64,000 nt of DNA from the NCBI RefSeq assembly GCF_022458985.1, contig NC_061770.1, forward strand, positions 37,491,599-37,555,598, given 5' to 3'. Positions 1-12,380 of the stretch are shown piece after piece. Both the position numbers and the translations under genes were made by a program. The notes beneath the pieces were generated by a model, which saw only the letters and a list, made by a program, of their open reading frames with translations, was not told the origin of the DNA and ran no database searches. Every line of letters begins with the position of its first letter. Position 1 is the first letter of the stretch. This DNA is from Mugil cephalus (Eukaryota > Chordata > Actinopteri > Mugiliformes > Mugilidae).

Positions 1-13
1 CCTAATTTTGCAG

Positions 14-420
14 ATGGCACGGACTCTCCAGACGTTGGCCGTGTTTGTATTTTGGTGCCCACCATCCTGCTGGGAGCTTATCTGGCTTTCGTAGTGTGCA
101 TGATCAGTAAGAGACACTGCTTCATTGTATCTATACATTTCATTCATTCAACGTGTCATTAATTAAGGACTATTGTTGTCTTTCAGAATCTTGTGAATCC
201 TCAGAAGGATATTCTGCTCACTCTACAATCTATGCAGAGGTATCTGTTAGGCTTTCCTTTGCATCATACAGTATATACAACATAAACATGCAATCAACAG
301 TGCTGTGACTATATCATTTTCCAGGTACAAGAAAACGAACATCTGAAGATCAAAAGATCAAAAAGACTGAGAGACGACACCTGGACTGAATGTGTGTACT
401 CCACTGTAAAGCAGTACTAA
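14..420 (+). CDS. nitr: NITR gene A, 3' part (TM and cytoplasmic tail)
   Basis: This is the last part of an inhibitory-type novel immune-type receptor; its leader and Ig exons lie before the window. Exons read 14-106 (TM helix, PTILLGAYLAFVVCMIS), 187-239 and 325-420, joined in phase 1 and phase 0 with clean AG and GT sites, ending TAA at 418-420. The junction of the last two exons forms TIYAEV, an ITSM-like TxYxxV motif. The tail ends ECVYSTVKQY, where cysteine sits at the ITIM -2 position, so it is ITIM-like only. An AATAAA lies at 542-547. Gene B has a matching 3' half, and the ECVYS(T/G)V ending is shared with gene E. The NITR call rests on this homology, since no Ig exon of A is visible. 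Confidence 0.75.
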
Positions 421-1684
421 TGAACGCTTTGTCTTCTCTTTTGCATTTTTAAAATGGCATCTTACTAGTGTGGCCTTTCAAGCAAGCTTACGCTTTACTT
501 TTAATAACATTACGTACAATCAATGTACAGCTTTACCCTGCAATAAACTCATTAAATAAGATATTCTAAAGACAAAACATGAAGTGCAGTTATTTCCACA
601 ATCACTGTGAAACAAGACAGCTCTAGACTCTCCTCAGTGGTGCCATTAGTTACTCTACCAATAGCAAATTTAGCACGAAAATATAAAGAAGCAGGGATCA
701 AACTCATAAACATACAAACTGACCAACAATGAAAAAGACAGTTTTCTTCAAATCTGTGCAGTACATCTGCAAAATCATCACAGGAAGCAAGTATTTGTCA
801 ACTGTTGCATAAACCTTTTTCAGGCAGTTGGCATTGTCAGGTCTGAGTCAGGGTATACTTAGGTCAGGCACTTTTTGTCGTTGTGTGGATGACTCTTCAA
901 GCTTTTATAAATGATAAGAGTTTTTTATGACCTATTCAAGACAAAAGTAATACAGTTAACTCAAGTCCAATTATGCTGTGTTACCAATATAAATGAAATC
1001 TTCTCTAATAAAATGATCTGATGTTGAATTAATTACATGAGTAGCCAGCACCAATGCTAGTAAGAACATAACTTGGTTGTTCTGGCTGCGATGTCAACTG
1101 TGGGACCTGAAGGTGTGTAGCTGTACCCACTAACCACAAGCAGAGGACGGTTCAAGTTATGAATACGAGAATGCAGGTAAGAGGGCATTCTTTTCTGAAC
1201 AATGTGCTATGTAAAAGTAAGGCAATGTTTCCACTGTTAACACTGCACTGTGGTTTCCTGGTGAGAGGTTGCAGGTAGCATCACATTATACAGGTCAGCG
1301 GGAAGTAACTTTTGCATTTAGAGCACAAGAATGTAGGGCTGATCTGGTTTAAGCCAAGAAGCGTTAAACTCAAATGGTACTGCAGTATCGAGTGTTGTAT
1401 AACACCAGGGTCCTTTTTTTTTCTACCATTAAATGAGAATACTAAAAGACTCATCACATGTGTGCTACACAGCGCCACGAAAAAATGAGGTCCCCAGGTG
1501 TGTTGAGAAGCATGCAACAAAACTGCTGTTTTAACTCTGCCAACCTCATTGTGGTTCACATTGGTGTTAACCTTTATTATCAAAGTGCTGAAGACATATT
1601 GAGACAACACCATGAAGGGCCGCAAAGAAAGGGTCTTTGCTCTAGCGTGAAAAGCAAATCATGTTTCTCTAAATGAGGATGATG
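421..1684. other. Intergenic A-B: 3' UTR of A and promoter side of B
   Basis: No gene is seen. Positions about 470-1150 match the 3' flank of gene B (about 3290-4740, apart from one insertion there). Positions about 1430-1740 match the upstream regions of genes C (5470-5770) and D (8780-9070). The whole receptor unit with its flanks was therefore duplicated in tandem. Short open frames here fall in this duplicated non-coding sequence. Confidence 0.7.
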
Positions 1685-1694
1685 AACCAATCAG
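1685..1694 (+). promoter_or_regulatory. CCAAT box of gene B
   Basis: AACCAATCAG lies 126 bp before the B start codon. The same box is at 124 bp before the starts of C and D, within well conserved flanks. This suggests a shared TATA-less promoter. Function is inferred from position and conservation. Confidence 0.5.
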
Positions 1695-1810
1695 AACTTT
1701 GCACAGATTCACTAACACCAAGTTGTCCTACATTCCGCTACAGTCTGCTGCTGCTGCTTCAGTTGCTTCGAAAATCAGCTCGGAGAAGCAGGAGCCGAGA
1801 AGCAGACAAG

Positions 1811-3180
1811 ATGATGATGTTCATTGCAAACATCTTCCTCCTCTGTTTGTTGCGTAAGTAGCATATATACACTTATAGCATGTTTTCATCAGAGTCTGGA
1901 GACACAAAGCTGATTATATTCTATCGTTATTTGTTTTTTTTCAGGTGGGGCACAGCTGAATGAAATCTCTCAGCCTGAGGCGCTGCAAACACTGAACCTT
2001 GGAGACACAGCTATGATTGAATGCTACATAAACAGTGTACTGACAAAAAGAGTTTGGTACAAACTGACTATAAAGAGGAGACTACAGCTTGTTGCAACTT
2101 TTAATTCTGACTATAATCATACTACCTTTACTGATGAGCGTTATTCATTAAAGACTGATGGGGTCAACATGCATCTGATCATATCTAGAACATCGTGGGA
2201 TGATGTTGGAACGTACTTCTGTGGAGTAGTGCTCTTGGATGACATTAAGTTTGGATCAGGGACCTTTCTGATTCTGAAAGGTATTTAGTCTCTGTAGCTG
2301 ACTATTAAATCTTCATAGTTGCATGTTGTTTCAGTGTAATAATGCCAATGAGTGCAATCAATCTGGTTTCTTTTTCAAGGTGCAAAGATGGTCAGTCACT
2401 CTGTCGTCCAGCTGCCTCAGTCACAGTCAGTCCAGTCTGGAGACTCTCTGACCCTCAGTTGTTCAGTTCACACTGAATGCACAGAGCATGCGAGTATTAT
2501 GTGGCTGAAAAACTCTGATTATTCTGCTCCTGAGATGATTTACTCCTCTGGAGATAACAGCAGCGCTTGTCAGAAGACTAAGAGTGGAGAAACCACTTGT
2601 GTGTACAACCTTCTCATGAGGAACATCGGCTCTGATGATGCTGGAGTTTACTACTGTGTGGTGACTTCATGTGGACAAATGCTATTGGGAAATGGGACCA
2701 AGCTCATCTGTGAGTGTTAGTAGGCTGTTAATAGATATAATGATTAGTTATGAAGCTCCCTTATGATACGCAACATCATCCATGAATGAAACTCAGTCTA
2801 ACTGTATATAATATATACACTATGTTGCCTAATTTTGCAAATGAGATGGACGCTGACCATGTTCGTGATTTGATGCCCACCGTCCTGCTGGGAGCTTATC
2901 TGGTTTTCGTAGTGTGCGTGATCAGTAAGAGACACTGCTTCATTGTATCTATACATTTCATCCATTCAACATTTCATTAATTAAGGACGATTGCTGTCTT
3001 TCAGAATCTTGTGCATCCTCAGAAGGATATTCTGCTCACTGTACAATCTATGCAGAGGTATCTGTTAGGCTTTCCTTTGCATCATACAGTATATACAACA
3101 TTAACATGCCATCAACAGTGCTGTGACTGTGTTGTATCATTTTCCAGGTACAGGATAAAGAACATCTGATGATCAAATGA
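1811..3180 (+). CDS. nitr: NITR gene B, intact ectodomain but damaged TM acceptor and short tail
   Basis: The leader exon is 1811-1853 (MMMFIANIFLLCLL), the V exon 1945-2280 and the I exon 2380 to about 2715 (or 2709 if the perfect GTGAGT donor is used). The V domain ends in the J-like FGSGTFLILKG. The I domain has the six cysteines typical of NITRs and ends LLGNGTKLI. The TM exon, about 2846-2924, has lost the AG seen in gene A (GCAG to GCAA). The next AG gives a phase that does not match the upstream exon. Tail exons are 3005-3057 and 3148-3180, where TGA replaces the AGA of gene A and removes the ECVYSTV motif; TIYAEV is kept. Reading past the I-exon donor ends after a few residues, so a secreted two-domain form is possible. 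Poly(A) signal at 3348-3353. It may be a pseudogene. Confidence 0.6.
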
Positions 3181-3243
3181 TCAAAAAGACTGAGAGACGA
3201 CACCTGGACTGAATGTGTGTACTCCACTGTAAAGCAGTACTAA

Positions 3244-5726
3244 TGAATGCTTTGTCTTCTCTTCTGTATTTTTAAAATGGCATCTTACTAGTGTGGCGCT
3301 TTACTTTTAATAACATTACGTACAATCAATGTACAGCTTTACCCTGCAATAAACTCATTAAACAAGATATTCTAAAGAAAAAATTATGAAGTGTAGTTTT
3401 TTTGACTATTGCTGTGAAACAAGACAGCACTAGACTTCCTCAGTGGTTCCGTTAGTTACTCTACCAATGACCTGATGGCAAATTTAGCTTGAAAATATAA
3501 AGAAGCGGGGATAAAATTCATAAACGTACAACCTGCCCAACCACGAAAAGATAATTTTCTTCTAATCTGTGCAGTACATCTGTAAAATCATCTCAGAAAT
3601 TGAGTATCTGTCAACTGTTGCGTAAATCCTTTTCAGACAGTTGGCATTATCAGTTCTGAGTCAGGGTATACTTCGTTCACACACTTTTTGTCATGGCGTG
3701 GGTGGCTCTACAAGCAACGGATTTTATAAATGATAAGAAGAGTTTTTCATGACCTATTTACTTTACTCTACTTTCTACTCCTTACATTGGAAAAACAAGC
3801 TTGTTACTTTTTTAACCTTCACACATGAAATGCCGTAAAAGATGATCAGACATAGCTAGAACATCGGATTAGAGAGGGAGATTCGAAAGAAGAAGAAGAT
3901 GAAGACGGAGAGTCAAAAGAAGAATAAGACGGACAGTTAACCGCAGAAAGGTGTCGAGGGAGTGGAGAGCTAGAGAGAGAAGTTGCAGCAGCATGGAGGA
4001 AGGAAGTGAACTGGGGTGTGTTGCCCATGGTGACGCTTCAGGAAATTTGAAAAAGCAAGACCTTCCCCATCCATGGTCTTACTTAAGAGAACTGTTCCAT
4101 GTTGTTGGCTCCAACAATGATTCATGGTGAAAGCATTGTGTCTTAACCTAAAGTCCACAGGCTTCTGGTGCTCAAGAAAAGAGAAGCTGTTACAAAATGA
4201 AGCTGTTTGTATGTTTGTATGTTTGTTTGTTCATGCAGGACCTCTGGTCAGTTCAGTTTAGAGTATTCTGTCAGAACTGTTTTTTCATTTTGAAAAATTA
4301 TCAATGGATGTATTGTTCCATTAATGGCAAAACAAAAACTAAAAACAGCCTGTACTTTCTTATTTTTACTTGAGTAAAGGAGTTCAGTCAGTACTTTTAC
4401 TTTTACCAGAGCATTTTTTATACATGTATCCATACTTTTACTTAAGCAGAGAATGTGAATACTTTTGGCACGTCCTGCCTATTTAAGACAAAAGTAATAA
4501 AGTTATGAAGTTAACTCAAATTCCATTATGCATTGTTACCGATATAATTGAAATCTTCTCTAATAAAACGATCTAATGTTGACTTAACGACCTGAGTAGC
4601 CAGCACCCATGCTATTGGGAACATGAGTTGGTTGTTCTGGTAGTGACGTCAACTCCGGGACCTGTAGGTGTGTAGCTGTACCCACTAACCACAAAGGTTT
4701 TTTGCATCTGTACTAGGAACAATGGCAACTAACAGCTGAGGACGGTTCACGTTCTAAATACAGAAATAAAGCTAAGGAAACATTTCCACTGTTAACACTG
4801 CATTGTGGTTTCCTGGTTGGAGGTTGCAGGTAGCATCACATCACAGAGCACAAGAATGTAGGGTAGATCTGGGTTAGGCCGAGAAGCGGTAAACTGAACT
4901 GGGTGTGCAGTATTAAGTGTTGGATAACACCAGGGTCTGCATGATACAACACCCTGGCGGGGGCACCAATGACTATTGGGAGCAACTGGTACTGGATAAA
5001 CAAACATAATCAAACCACATATTTAAGAAGATGTGTACTTTTTTTCTTTTTGCCACAAACACTCATAGGCTACCTGGTAAAACACCCCTCGACGAGTCCT
5101 TAACCTCTATGAGCCAGCTCTTAACTAATTTACATGCCTGAGAAATGCCAAAGGGCTGATGAGTCTCCAGTACTGAAAAAAACAGAAGGCTATTCACTAT
5201 CTGGATAGTTACCTTAGTGTTAGATCAGCTCAAGTACAGGACCAGAGTTGACCAGAATGAATAATTTGTGGCTGTAAGGTAGCCACTCAAAATAAAGAAT
5301 CATGCAGCCAAAGCCCCTCCAATGGAAAAGGGTTTGGCAACAACTGGTTTAACAGATCCACGAGAACTGGGTCTGTTTTGAAAGATCAAATGGAGGCCTT
5401 GTTCAAATTATTCTTTTCTCCTCAACACAATTTTTTTTTTTTTTTTATACCAACTTTTTTAGTAACCATTATTTGAGGATAGTGCGTGGCTCATCATGTG
5501 TGCTACACAGCTCCACAAAAAATGTAGGTGGGTCCCTGGGTGCTTTGAGAGGCTTTGGAACAAAACTGCTGTTTTCACTCTGCCAACCCCATTGTGGTTC
5601 ACATTGGTGTTAACCTTTATTATCAAAGTACTGATGACATATTGAGTCAAAACCATGAAAGGGTCAATAGAAGGGTTTTTGCTACAGCATCAAAAGCAAA
5701 TCATGTCTCTCAAAATGAGGATGATG
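3244..5726. other. Intergenic B-C: duplicated flank with an inserted element
   Basis: No gene is seen. The flank resembles that of gene A apart from a 717-bp insertion at 3761-4477. A poly-T run is at about 5431-5447. Positions from about 5470 are the conserved upstream region shared with B and D. Confidence 0.65.
3761..4477. mobile_element. Non-autonomous DNA element inserted in the B flank (8-bp target duplication)
   Basis: The paralogous flank of gene A (about 930-945) is uninterrupted, while here 717 bp are inserted. CCTATTTA occurs on both sides, at 3753-3760 and 4478-4485, as an 8-bp target duplication. That length fits hAT elements. No coding sequence is visible. Terminal inverted repeats are not clear to me, so the family is uncertain. 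Confidence 0.6.
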
Positions 5727-5736
5727 AACCAATCAG
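5727..5736 (+). promoter_or_regulatory. CCAAT box of gene C
   Basis: AACCAATCAG lies 124 bp before the C start codon, in sequence conserved with the upstream regions of B and D. Confidence 0.5.
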
Positions 5737-5850
5737 ACGACTGTAGCGAAATGTAGGACAAGTTGGTGTTAGTGAATCTGTACAATCTACTGCTGCCTCA
5801 GTAGTTTAGAACAACAGCGCAGAAGAAGGAGTAGCCGAGAAGCAGACAAG

Positions 5851-7985
5851 ATGATTGTGTTTATTGCAAATATCTTCCTCCTCTGTTTGTTGCGTAAGTA
5901 GCATATATACACATCTTTTATAACATCTTTTCATCAGAGTCTGGAGACACAAAGCTGATTATATTCTGTCTTTTTATTTCAGATGAGGCACAAATGAATG
6001 ACATCTCTCAGCCTGAGTCGCTACAATTACTTAACCTTGGAGACACAGCTACTATTAAATGCTACATAAACAGTAGAGTAATAAAAAGAGTTTGGTACAA
6101 ACTGACAACAAAAAGGAGACTACAGCTTGTTGCAACTTTTAATTCTAAATATAATCATACTACCCTCACTGATGAGCGTTATTCATTAAAGACGAATGCC
6201 GTCAACATGCATCTGATCATATCTAGAACATTGTGGGACGATGTTGGAACGTACTTCTGTGGAGAAGTGCTCTTGGATGACATTGAGTTTGGATCAGGGA
6301 CCTTTCTGATGCTGAAAGGTATTTAGTCTCTGTAGCTGACTATTAAATCTTCATAGTTGCATGTTGTTTCAGTGTAATAATGCCAATGAGTACAATCAAT
6401 TTGGTTTCTTTTTCAAGGTGCAAAGATGGTCAGTGACTCCGTCGTCCAGCTTCCTCAGTCTCAGTCAGTCCAGTCTGAAGACTCTCTGACCCTCAGTTGT
6501 TCAGTTCACACTGAATGCACAGAGCATGCGAGTATTATGTGGCTGAAAAACTCTGATCATTCTGCTCCTGAAATGATTTACTCCGCTGGAAATAACAGCA
6601 GCGCCTGCCAGCCGACTACGAGTGGAGAAACCACTTGTGTGTACAACCTTCTCATGAGGAACATCAGCTCTGATGATGCTGGAGTTTACCACTGTGTGGT
6701 GACTTCATGTGGACAAGTGCTGTTTGGAAACGGGACCAAGCTCATCTTTGAGTGTAAGCAATTATTAGTAGATGATTTGTTGTCATGAAAGCTTCCTTAT
6801 GATTCAAGAGTGAAAAAAATTAACTGCAGAAGCAGTTGTAGTTTATGAAGTCTTGAGTTTAAGGATATGTAAAATACATAATGCAACGTGTGTACTCATG
6901 CATGCTCAAGCACTTTGTTTTATCTACACACTTGTGGAACATATTTTTTTTAACCCTAGTGCCTGATCCAATTGTTAGCTTCAAATGATGCTGGAATTAA
7001 ACACCATTTAAACAAATCTAAAGACTTCCTAACCAATTACTCTTTTAGTCAACCAAAAATGTTTTAACTGTTAAATCGAGGTAATAATATTTTAAGCCAA
7101 AACAATATTGTTCTCTGGTTCCGGCAGCTTCTATGCCGTAGTTTTGCTTTCTACATTGTCTGTGTGTGAAACAATAAAATCAGGGAAAGCTTAAGGAGAT
7201 TTGTAGGAAAAAAAAAAAAAGTAACCCTTATTAAAGGAAGTTGACCCTAACCCTAAGTAAAGCGAGTTAACCCTATCCCTAAGCAATGGAAGTTAAGCAT
7301 CTGTGTGTAAAAGTTGGAATTTGAATTTAGTTTTAGGACCTTGTGATGGCACTTAAATTCTCGGCCTCAGAAATGATGCAGTGGCTTTTGTATATGCAAG
7401 GCTGGATAGATACGTAAAATACATGAATGTGTTCCAAATCGTCGTTACTGCACTGCAGGTTTGAATACATAAATTTAAGTAGTTTGTTTATTTTCTTACG
7501 TTTACAGCAAACCCTGACACAGGACTGCGTTCCATCGTCATTGCACTGATGCTGTCAAACGTCATTCTTGGGATTGCGACATTCATTCTTGCATGGATAC
7601 TTTGCAGGACTCAAAGGAAAGACTATTTGGGTAAGTAAAACAGTATGTAATGTAAAATACATGATATGTTACTGCATTCTTGGACACTAGTTATCTTTTC
7701 ACATCTATTTAGAAGCAGCTGAAGCAGCCGATGGATCCGCTGAAGGCAGCCAGGTTTGTCTCAGTGCATTGTAGTGCTTTATACAAAGTTGCTATTTGCT
7801 TTGCATACCATGACATTTATTTTCATTTCCGTTTGTCACAGATGAGTGGTGAACTCACTTATGCGGCTGTGAATTTGTCCTCCAGAAACGTCGCTCAGAG
7901 ACAGTCTGCAGTGAAACACAGAGGAGACTCTGTAATTTATTCTAACATCAGATACTGTCAACAAGACGGAGGTGCTCCATTTTGA
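5851..7985 (+). CDS. nitr: NITR gene C, inhibitory type with two ITIMs
   Basis: Six exons give about 340 residues: leader 5851-5893 (MIVFIANIFLLCLL), V 5983-6318, I 6418-6753, TM 7508-7630, linker 7713-7753 and tail 7842-7985. All junctions have AG/GT and consistent phases. The V domain has VWYKL after the first cysteine, GTYFCG at the second and a J-like FGSGTFLMLKG. The I domain has six cysteines and ends LFGNGTKLIFE. The TM segment (ALMLSNVILGIATFILAW) has no charged residue. The tail carries LTYAAV and VIYSNI, both ITIM consensus, which would recruit SH2 phosphatases. AATAAA is at 8141-8146. It is the close paralogue of D. Ligands are unknown. Confidence 0.88.
7221..7290. repeat. Telomere-like CCCTAA repeats in gene C intron
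   Basis: Degenerate CCCTAA units are mixed with AAAGGAAGTT spacers in the I-TM intron. A matching, slightly longer array is in the same intron of gene D, so it was duplicated with the gene. Confidence 0.7.
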
Positions 7986-9018
7986 GAATATGGACAAACC
8001 AGGGAGAACGAGGAAGACTGAGTGAGCAGGAATGTCTTTCAGCTATGAAATGTATTTGCCTTTCAGGTGGCTCATAGTCATATATAAAATAGAAACAAAA
8101 AATCTCAGATTTCAGACGTTGGTGCTTTGCATTTTCATATAATAAACGCTCTATTGAGATCCACTAAAGATGAACAGAATTTTGTAAACTGTTAACTAAG
8201 GATTTTATGTATAAAATATTCAACTGTGTTATGACTCTAATCTGTGATGTACCCAAGAAACCTGCAAACACTTTAGCATCAACAGAACAAATCCACTGGT
8301 GTCTTGTGTCAGACGTCAAAACTAGATGTGGTAGTTTAATAGAGGGAAAGAGTGAGCAAGTTTTCTTTCCTCAGTTTGGACCCCTTAACACCAGTCAATC
8401 CTGATCTGACTGCCACAACTAGAATTTCTGCGGACCTGTGTGCACATCTTTATGACCCCAGACACTTCTACTATAAAAAGGCAGCATGTCATACAGCGAA
8501 ATCTGAGTCAAGATCGTTTCATGAAGATGAACATTAGTCAAATGGACTTCAGTCACCTCCTAGTCTAAATTCACCTTTTGGATGTGATAGACTGGAACTG
8601 TCAAAGCATTACTGTGCAGCAGAGACATCTGCAGAAATTTTCTGCTTCAAGTTCACAGCTGGAAACCTTGCCACAAGAACTGGGTCTGTTTTGAAAGATC
8701 AAATGGAGGCCTTGTTCAAATTAATTCCTTTCTCCTAAGCACCTTTTCTTCCTTTCTTTTTTTCTTACCATTATTTGGGTACACTGCATGATTCATCACG
8801 TGTACTACACAGTGCCACAAAAAATTTAGGTCTCCATGAGAGGCATGGAACAAAACTGCTGTTTTCACTCTGCCAACCTCATTGTGGTTCACACTGGTGT
8901 TAACCTTTATTATCAAAGTGCTGATGACATGTTGACTCAAAACCATGAAAGGGTCACAATGAATGGGTTTTTGCTTCTGCTTGAAAAGCAAATCATGTTT
9001 CTCAAAATGAGGATGATG
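7986..9018. other. Intergenic C-D
   Basis: Contains the C 3' UTR and then the upstream region of D, which is shared with B and C from about 8780. No separate gene is seen. Confidence 0.6.
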
Positions 9019-9028
9019 AACCAATCAG
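9019..9028 (+). promoter_or_regulatory. CCAAT box of gene D
   Basis: AACCAATCAG lies 124 bp before the D start codon, the same spacing as in C and nearly that in B. Confidence 0.5.
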
Positions 9029-9142
9029 ACGATTGTAGCGGAATGTAGGACAAGTTGGTGTTATTGAATCTGTTCAATCTACTGCTGCCACAGTAGTTTA
9101 GAACAACAGCTCAGAAGAAGCAGGAGCCGAGAAGCAGACAAG

Positions 9143-11276
9143 ATGATGGTGTTTATTGCAAACATCTTCCTCCTCTGTGTGTTGTGTAAGTAGCGTATAT
9201 ACACTTATAGCATCCTTTCATCAGAGTCTGGAGACACAAAGGTGATTATATTCTATTGTTATTTGTTTTTTTTTCAGGTGGGGCACAAATGAATGAAATC
9301 TCTCAGCCTGAGGCGCTGCAAACACTGAACCTTGGAGACACAGCTACGATTAAATGCTACATAAACAGTGTACTGACAAATAGAGTTTGGTACAAACTGA
9401 CTATAAAGAGGAGACTACAGCTTGTTGCAACTTTTAATTCTGACTATAATTATACTACCTTTACTGATGAGCGTTATTCATTAAAGACGAATGCCCTCAA
9501 CATGCATCTGATCATATCTAGAACATCGTGGGACAATGTTGGAACGTACTTCTGTGGAGTAGTGCTCTTGGATGACATTAAGTTTGGATCAGGAACCTTT
9601 CTGATGCTGAAAGGTATTTAGTCTCTGTAGTTGAGTAATCAATCTTCATAGTTTCATGTTGTTTCAGTGTAATAACGCTAATGAGTGCAATCGATTTGGT
9701 TTCTTTTTCAAGGTACAAAGATGATAAGTGACTCTGTCGTCCAGCTGCCTCAGTCTCAGTCAGTCCAGTCTGGAGACTCTCTGACCCTCAGTTGTTCGGT
9801 TCACACTGAATGCACGGCAGAACACATGAGTGTCATGTGGCTGAAAAACTCTGGTCATTCCGCTCCTGAAATGATTTACTCCGCTGGAAATAACAGCAGC
9901 GCCTGCCAGCCGACTGCGAGTGGAGAAACCACTTGTGTGTACAACCTTTTCATGAGGAACATCAGCTCTGATGATGCTGGAGTTTACTACTGTGTGGTGA
10001 CTTCATGTGGACAAATGCTATTGGGAAATGGGACCAAGCTCGCCTTTGAGTGTAAGCAATTATTAGTAAGCGATTTGTATGAAAGCTTCCTTACTGTACG
10101 CAACATGATTCAAGAGTGAAAATTGAAAAACTGCAAATGCAGCTGTGGTTTACAAGGCCTTGAGTTTAAGGAAATGTAAAATAACATGATGCAGCACATT
10201 TACGCATACATGCTCAAGCTTTGGTTTAGCTACAGACTTGTGGAACATAATTTATTCAACTCTATTGCCTGATCCGATTGTTAGCATCACGTGATGCTGG
10301 AATTAAACGCCATTTGAACAAACATAAAGACTTACTAAACCATTCCTCTTTTAGTCAACCAAAAATGTTTTAATCGTTAAACTGAGTTAATAATACTTGA
10401 TAATTGTCCGTGTGTGAATAAATAAAATCATGGAGACTGGAAAGAAATGTGAAGATATTGTAACCCTAAGAAAAGGGAGTTAAGACTAAGCCTAACCCTA
10501 AGTAAAGGACCTTAACCCTAACCCTAACCCTAAGTAAAGGAAGTTAAGCATCTGTGTGTCAAAGTTGGCATTTGAATTCAGTGTTAATACCTTGTGACGG
10601 CCTCAGACATTATGCGGCGGCATGAGTGCGCCTTTACTACACAACTGGCCAAGATTTGGTCAAATTAGTGAAACACGTAAAATATATGGATTTTTTTCCT
10701 AATGGTCATTACTGCATTGCAGGTTTGAATACATCAAGTTCAGTGTTTATTTTCTTACGTTTACAGCAAACCCTGACACAGGACTGGGTTCCATCGTCAT
10801 TGCACTGATGCTGTCAAACGTCATTCTTGGGATTGCGACATTCATTCTTGCATGGACACTTTGTAGGACTCAAATGAAAGACTATTTGGGTAAGTAAAAC
10901 GGTATGTAATGTAAAATGCATAATATGTTACTGCATTATTGGACACTAGTCACATCTCTTGCATCTCTTGCATCTCCAGCAGCCGATGGATCCGCTGAAG
11001 GCAGCCAGGTTTGTCTCAGTGCATTGTAGTGCTTTATATAAAGTTGCTATTTGCTTTGCATACCATGACATTTATTTTCATTTCCGTTTGTCTCAGACTA
11101 GTGGTGAACTCACTTATGCGGCTGTGAATTCGTCCTCCAGACACGTCGCTCAGAGACAGTCTGCAGTGAAACACAGAGGAGACTCTGTAATTTATTCTAA
11201 CATCAGATACTGTCACCAAGACGGAGGTGCTCCATATTGGGAATATGGACAAACCAGGGAGAATGAGGAAGACTGA
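9143..11276 (+). CDS. nitr: NITR gene D, inhibitory type with two ITIMs
   Basis: Six exons give about 349 residues: leader 9143-9185 (MMVFIANIFLLCVL), V 9278-9613, I 9713-10051, TM 10767-10889, linker 10980-11008 and tail 11097-11276. The V domain is almost the same as that of B and ends FGSGTFLMLKG. The I domain has six cysteines and LLGNGTKLAFE. The uncharged TM helix matches C. The tail has LTYAAV and VIYSNI, two ITIMs, and runs 12 residues past the C stop, ending in an acidic stretch. The linker exon is 12 bp shorter than in C, in frame. AATAAA is at 11395-11400. It is probably an inhibitory surface receptor on cytotoxic lymphocytes, by family analogy. Confidence 0.88.
10460..10545. repeat. 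Telomere-like CCCTAA repeats in gene D intron
   Basis: Several CCCTAA units in a row (three at about 10515-10532) lie at the position that matches the array in gene C. Confidence 0.75.
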
Positions 11277-12345
11277 GTGAGCAGGAATCTCTTCCAGCTA
11301 TGAAATGTATTTGCCTTTCAGGTGGCTCATAGTCATATATAAAATAGAAACAAAAGATCTCAGATTTCAGTCATGGTGCTTTGCATTTTCATATAATAAA
11401 TGCTCTATTCAGCAATTTTGTAATTAAGCAAAATGTATTATTGGATAAGTTTGTATTACAATAAAAATAATGGAACTCATTGCGCAATCGTTATTTGTGT
11501 AAAATGCTTGCCACTTGTATGGCTGGTTTATGTACTGTTTCTTGAGTACTGCATTGATTATGAATACACCATTTGCTTTATTTTGCTTTTCACAGACTTC
11601 CAACTTTTAGGATTACAGATCATTCGCTATGGAAGCAGCGGTTGATATGCAGCTACAAACACAAGCCACAAGTCACTTGAGTGACGGGCGAGACACACAA
11701 CAAATCAATGATGTTTTAATCACGCATAAAAAAAAAATAATAATAATACATTTTGCTGCTGACCAAGCACTTTTATGACATTAATAATGAAAATGCAGAC
11801 GGTCGCGGCCATCGTGGAATAAACACAGACTGTAAAAATGTACCAGTCTTGGTATATGTGACGCCCCCTATAGGATTTCTGAAGAGGGGTTATTGCCATC
11901 TTGCCAGCTCATAATTCCACGTTACTCCAGACAAATAAAAATGTGAAATGGTGAAATGAGAGTGGACCTGAGGGATACAGGTCACACCGTGTACTGTATA
12001 TAATTTAAACTAGAGGGTTATACACAAGTTCACTGCCTGTAGTTTTTGATAACAGGCTCTAAACATTATTTTTTATCTGGGTTTTTAGACGAGGGTCTTG
12101 ATTTAAGAGCCAGTTTCAGGAATGTATCTTTCAACAGATGACATCGCAATGCTAAAAAGCACTAACTAAAAAACCTGAGGGGTGTTAAAAAGCCTGTGTA
12201 CCCACACTAGAGAACATCATATTTTTTTATGAGGCCCTTAAAGTGTTTCGTTTTTTGGTTTTGCCAAATGTCTGAGATACTCCAGAGCCCGTTGCTACTA
12301 CCATAGTACCATAGTAGAGGTGAACGACCTATTTTGGACCATTCA

Positions 12346-12380
<35 letters not shown>

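Noticed and set aside
1281-1676. Overlapping open frames on both strands before gene B
   Set aside because: They lie in the duplicated promoter flank and recur as non-coding text before C and D with different frames. No domain or splice structure.
10460-10545. True chromosome end
   Set aside because: The CCCTAA units are short, degenerate and inside a gene intron, with genes on both sides.
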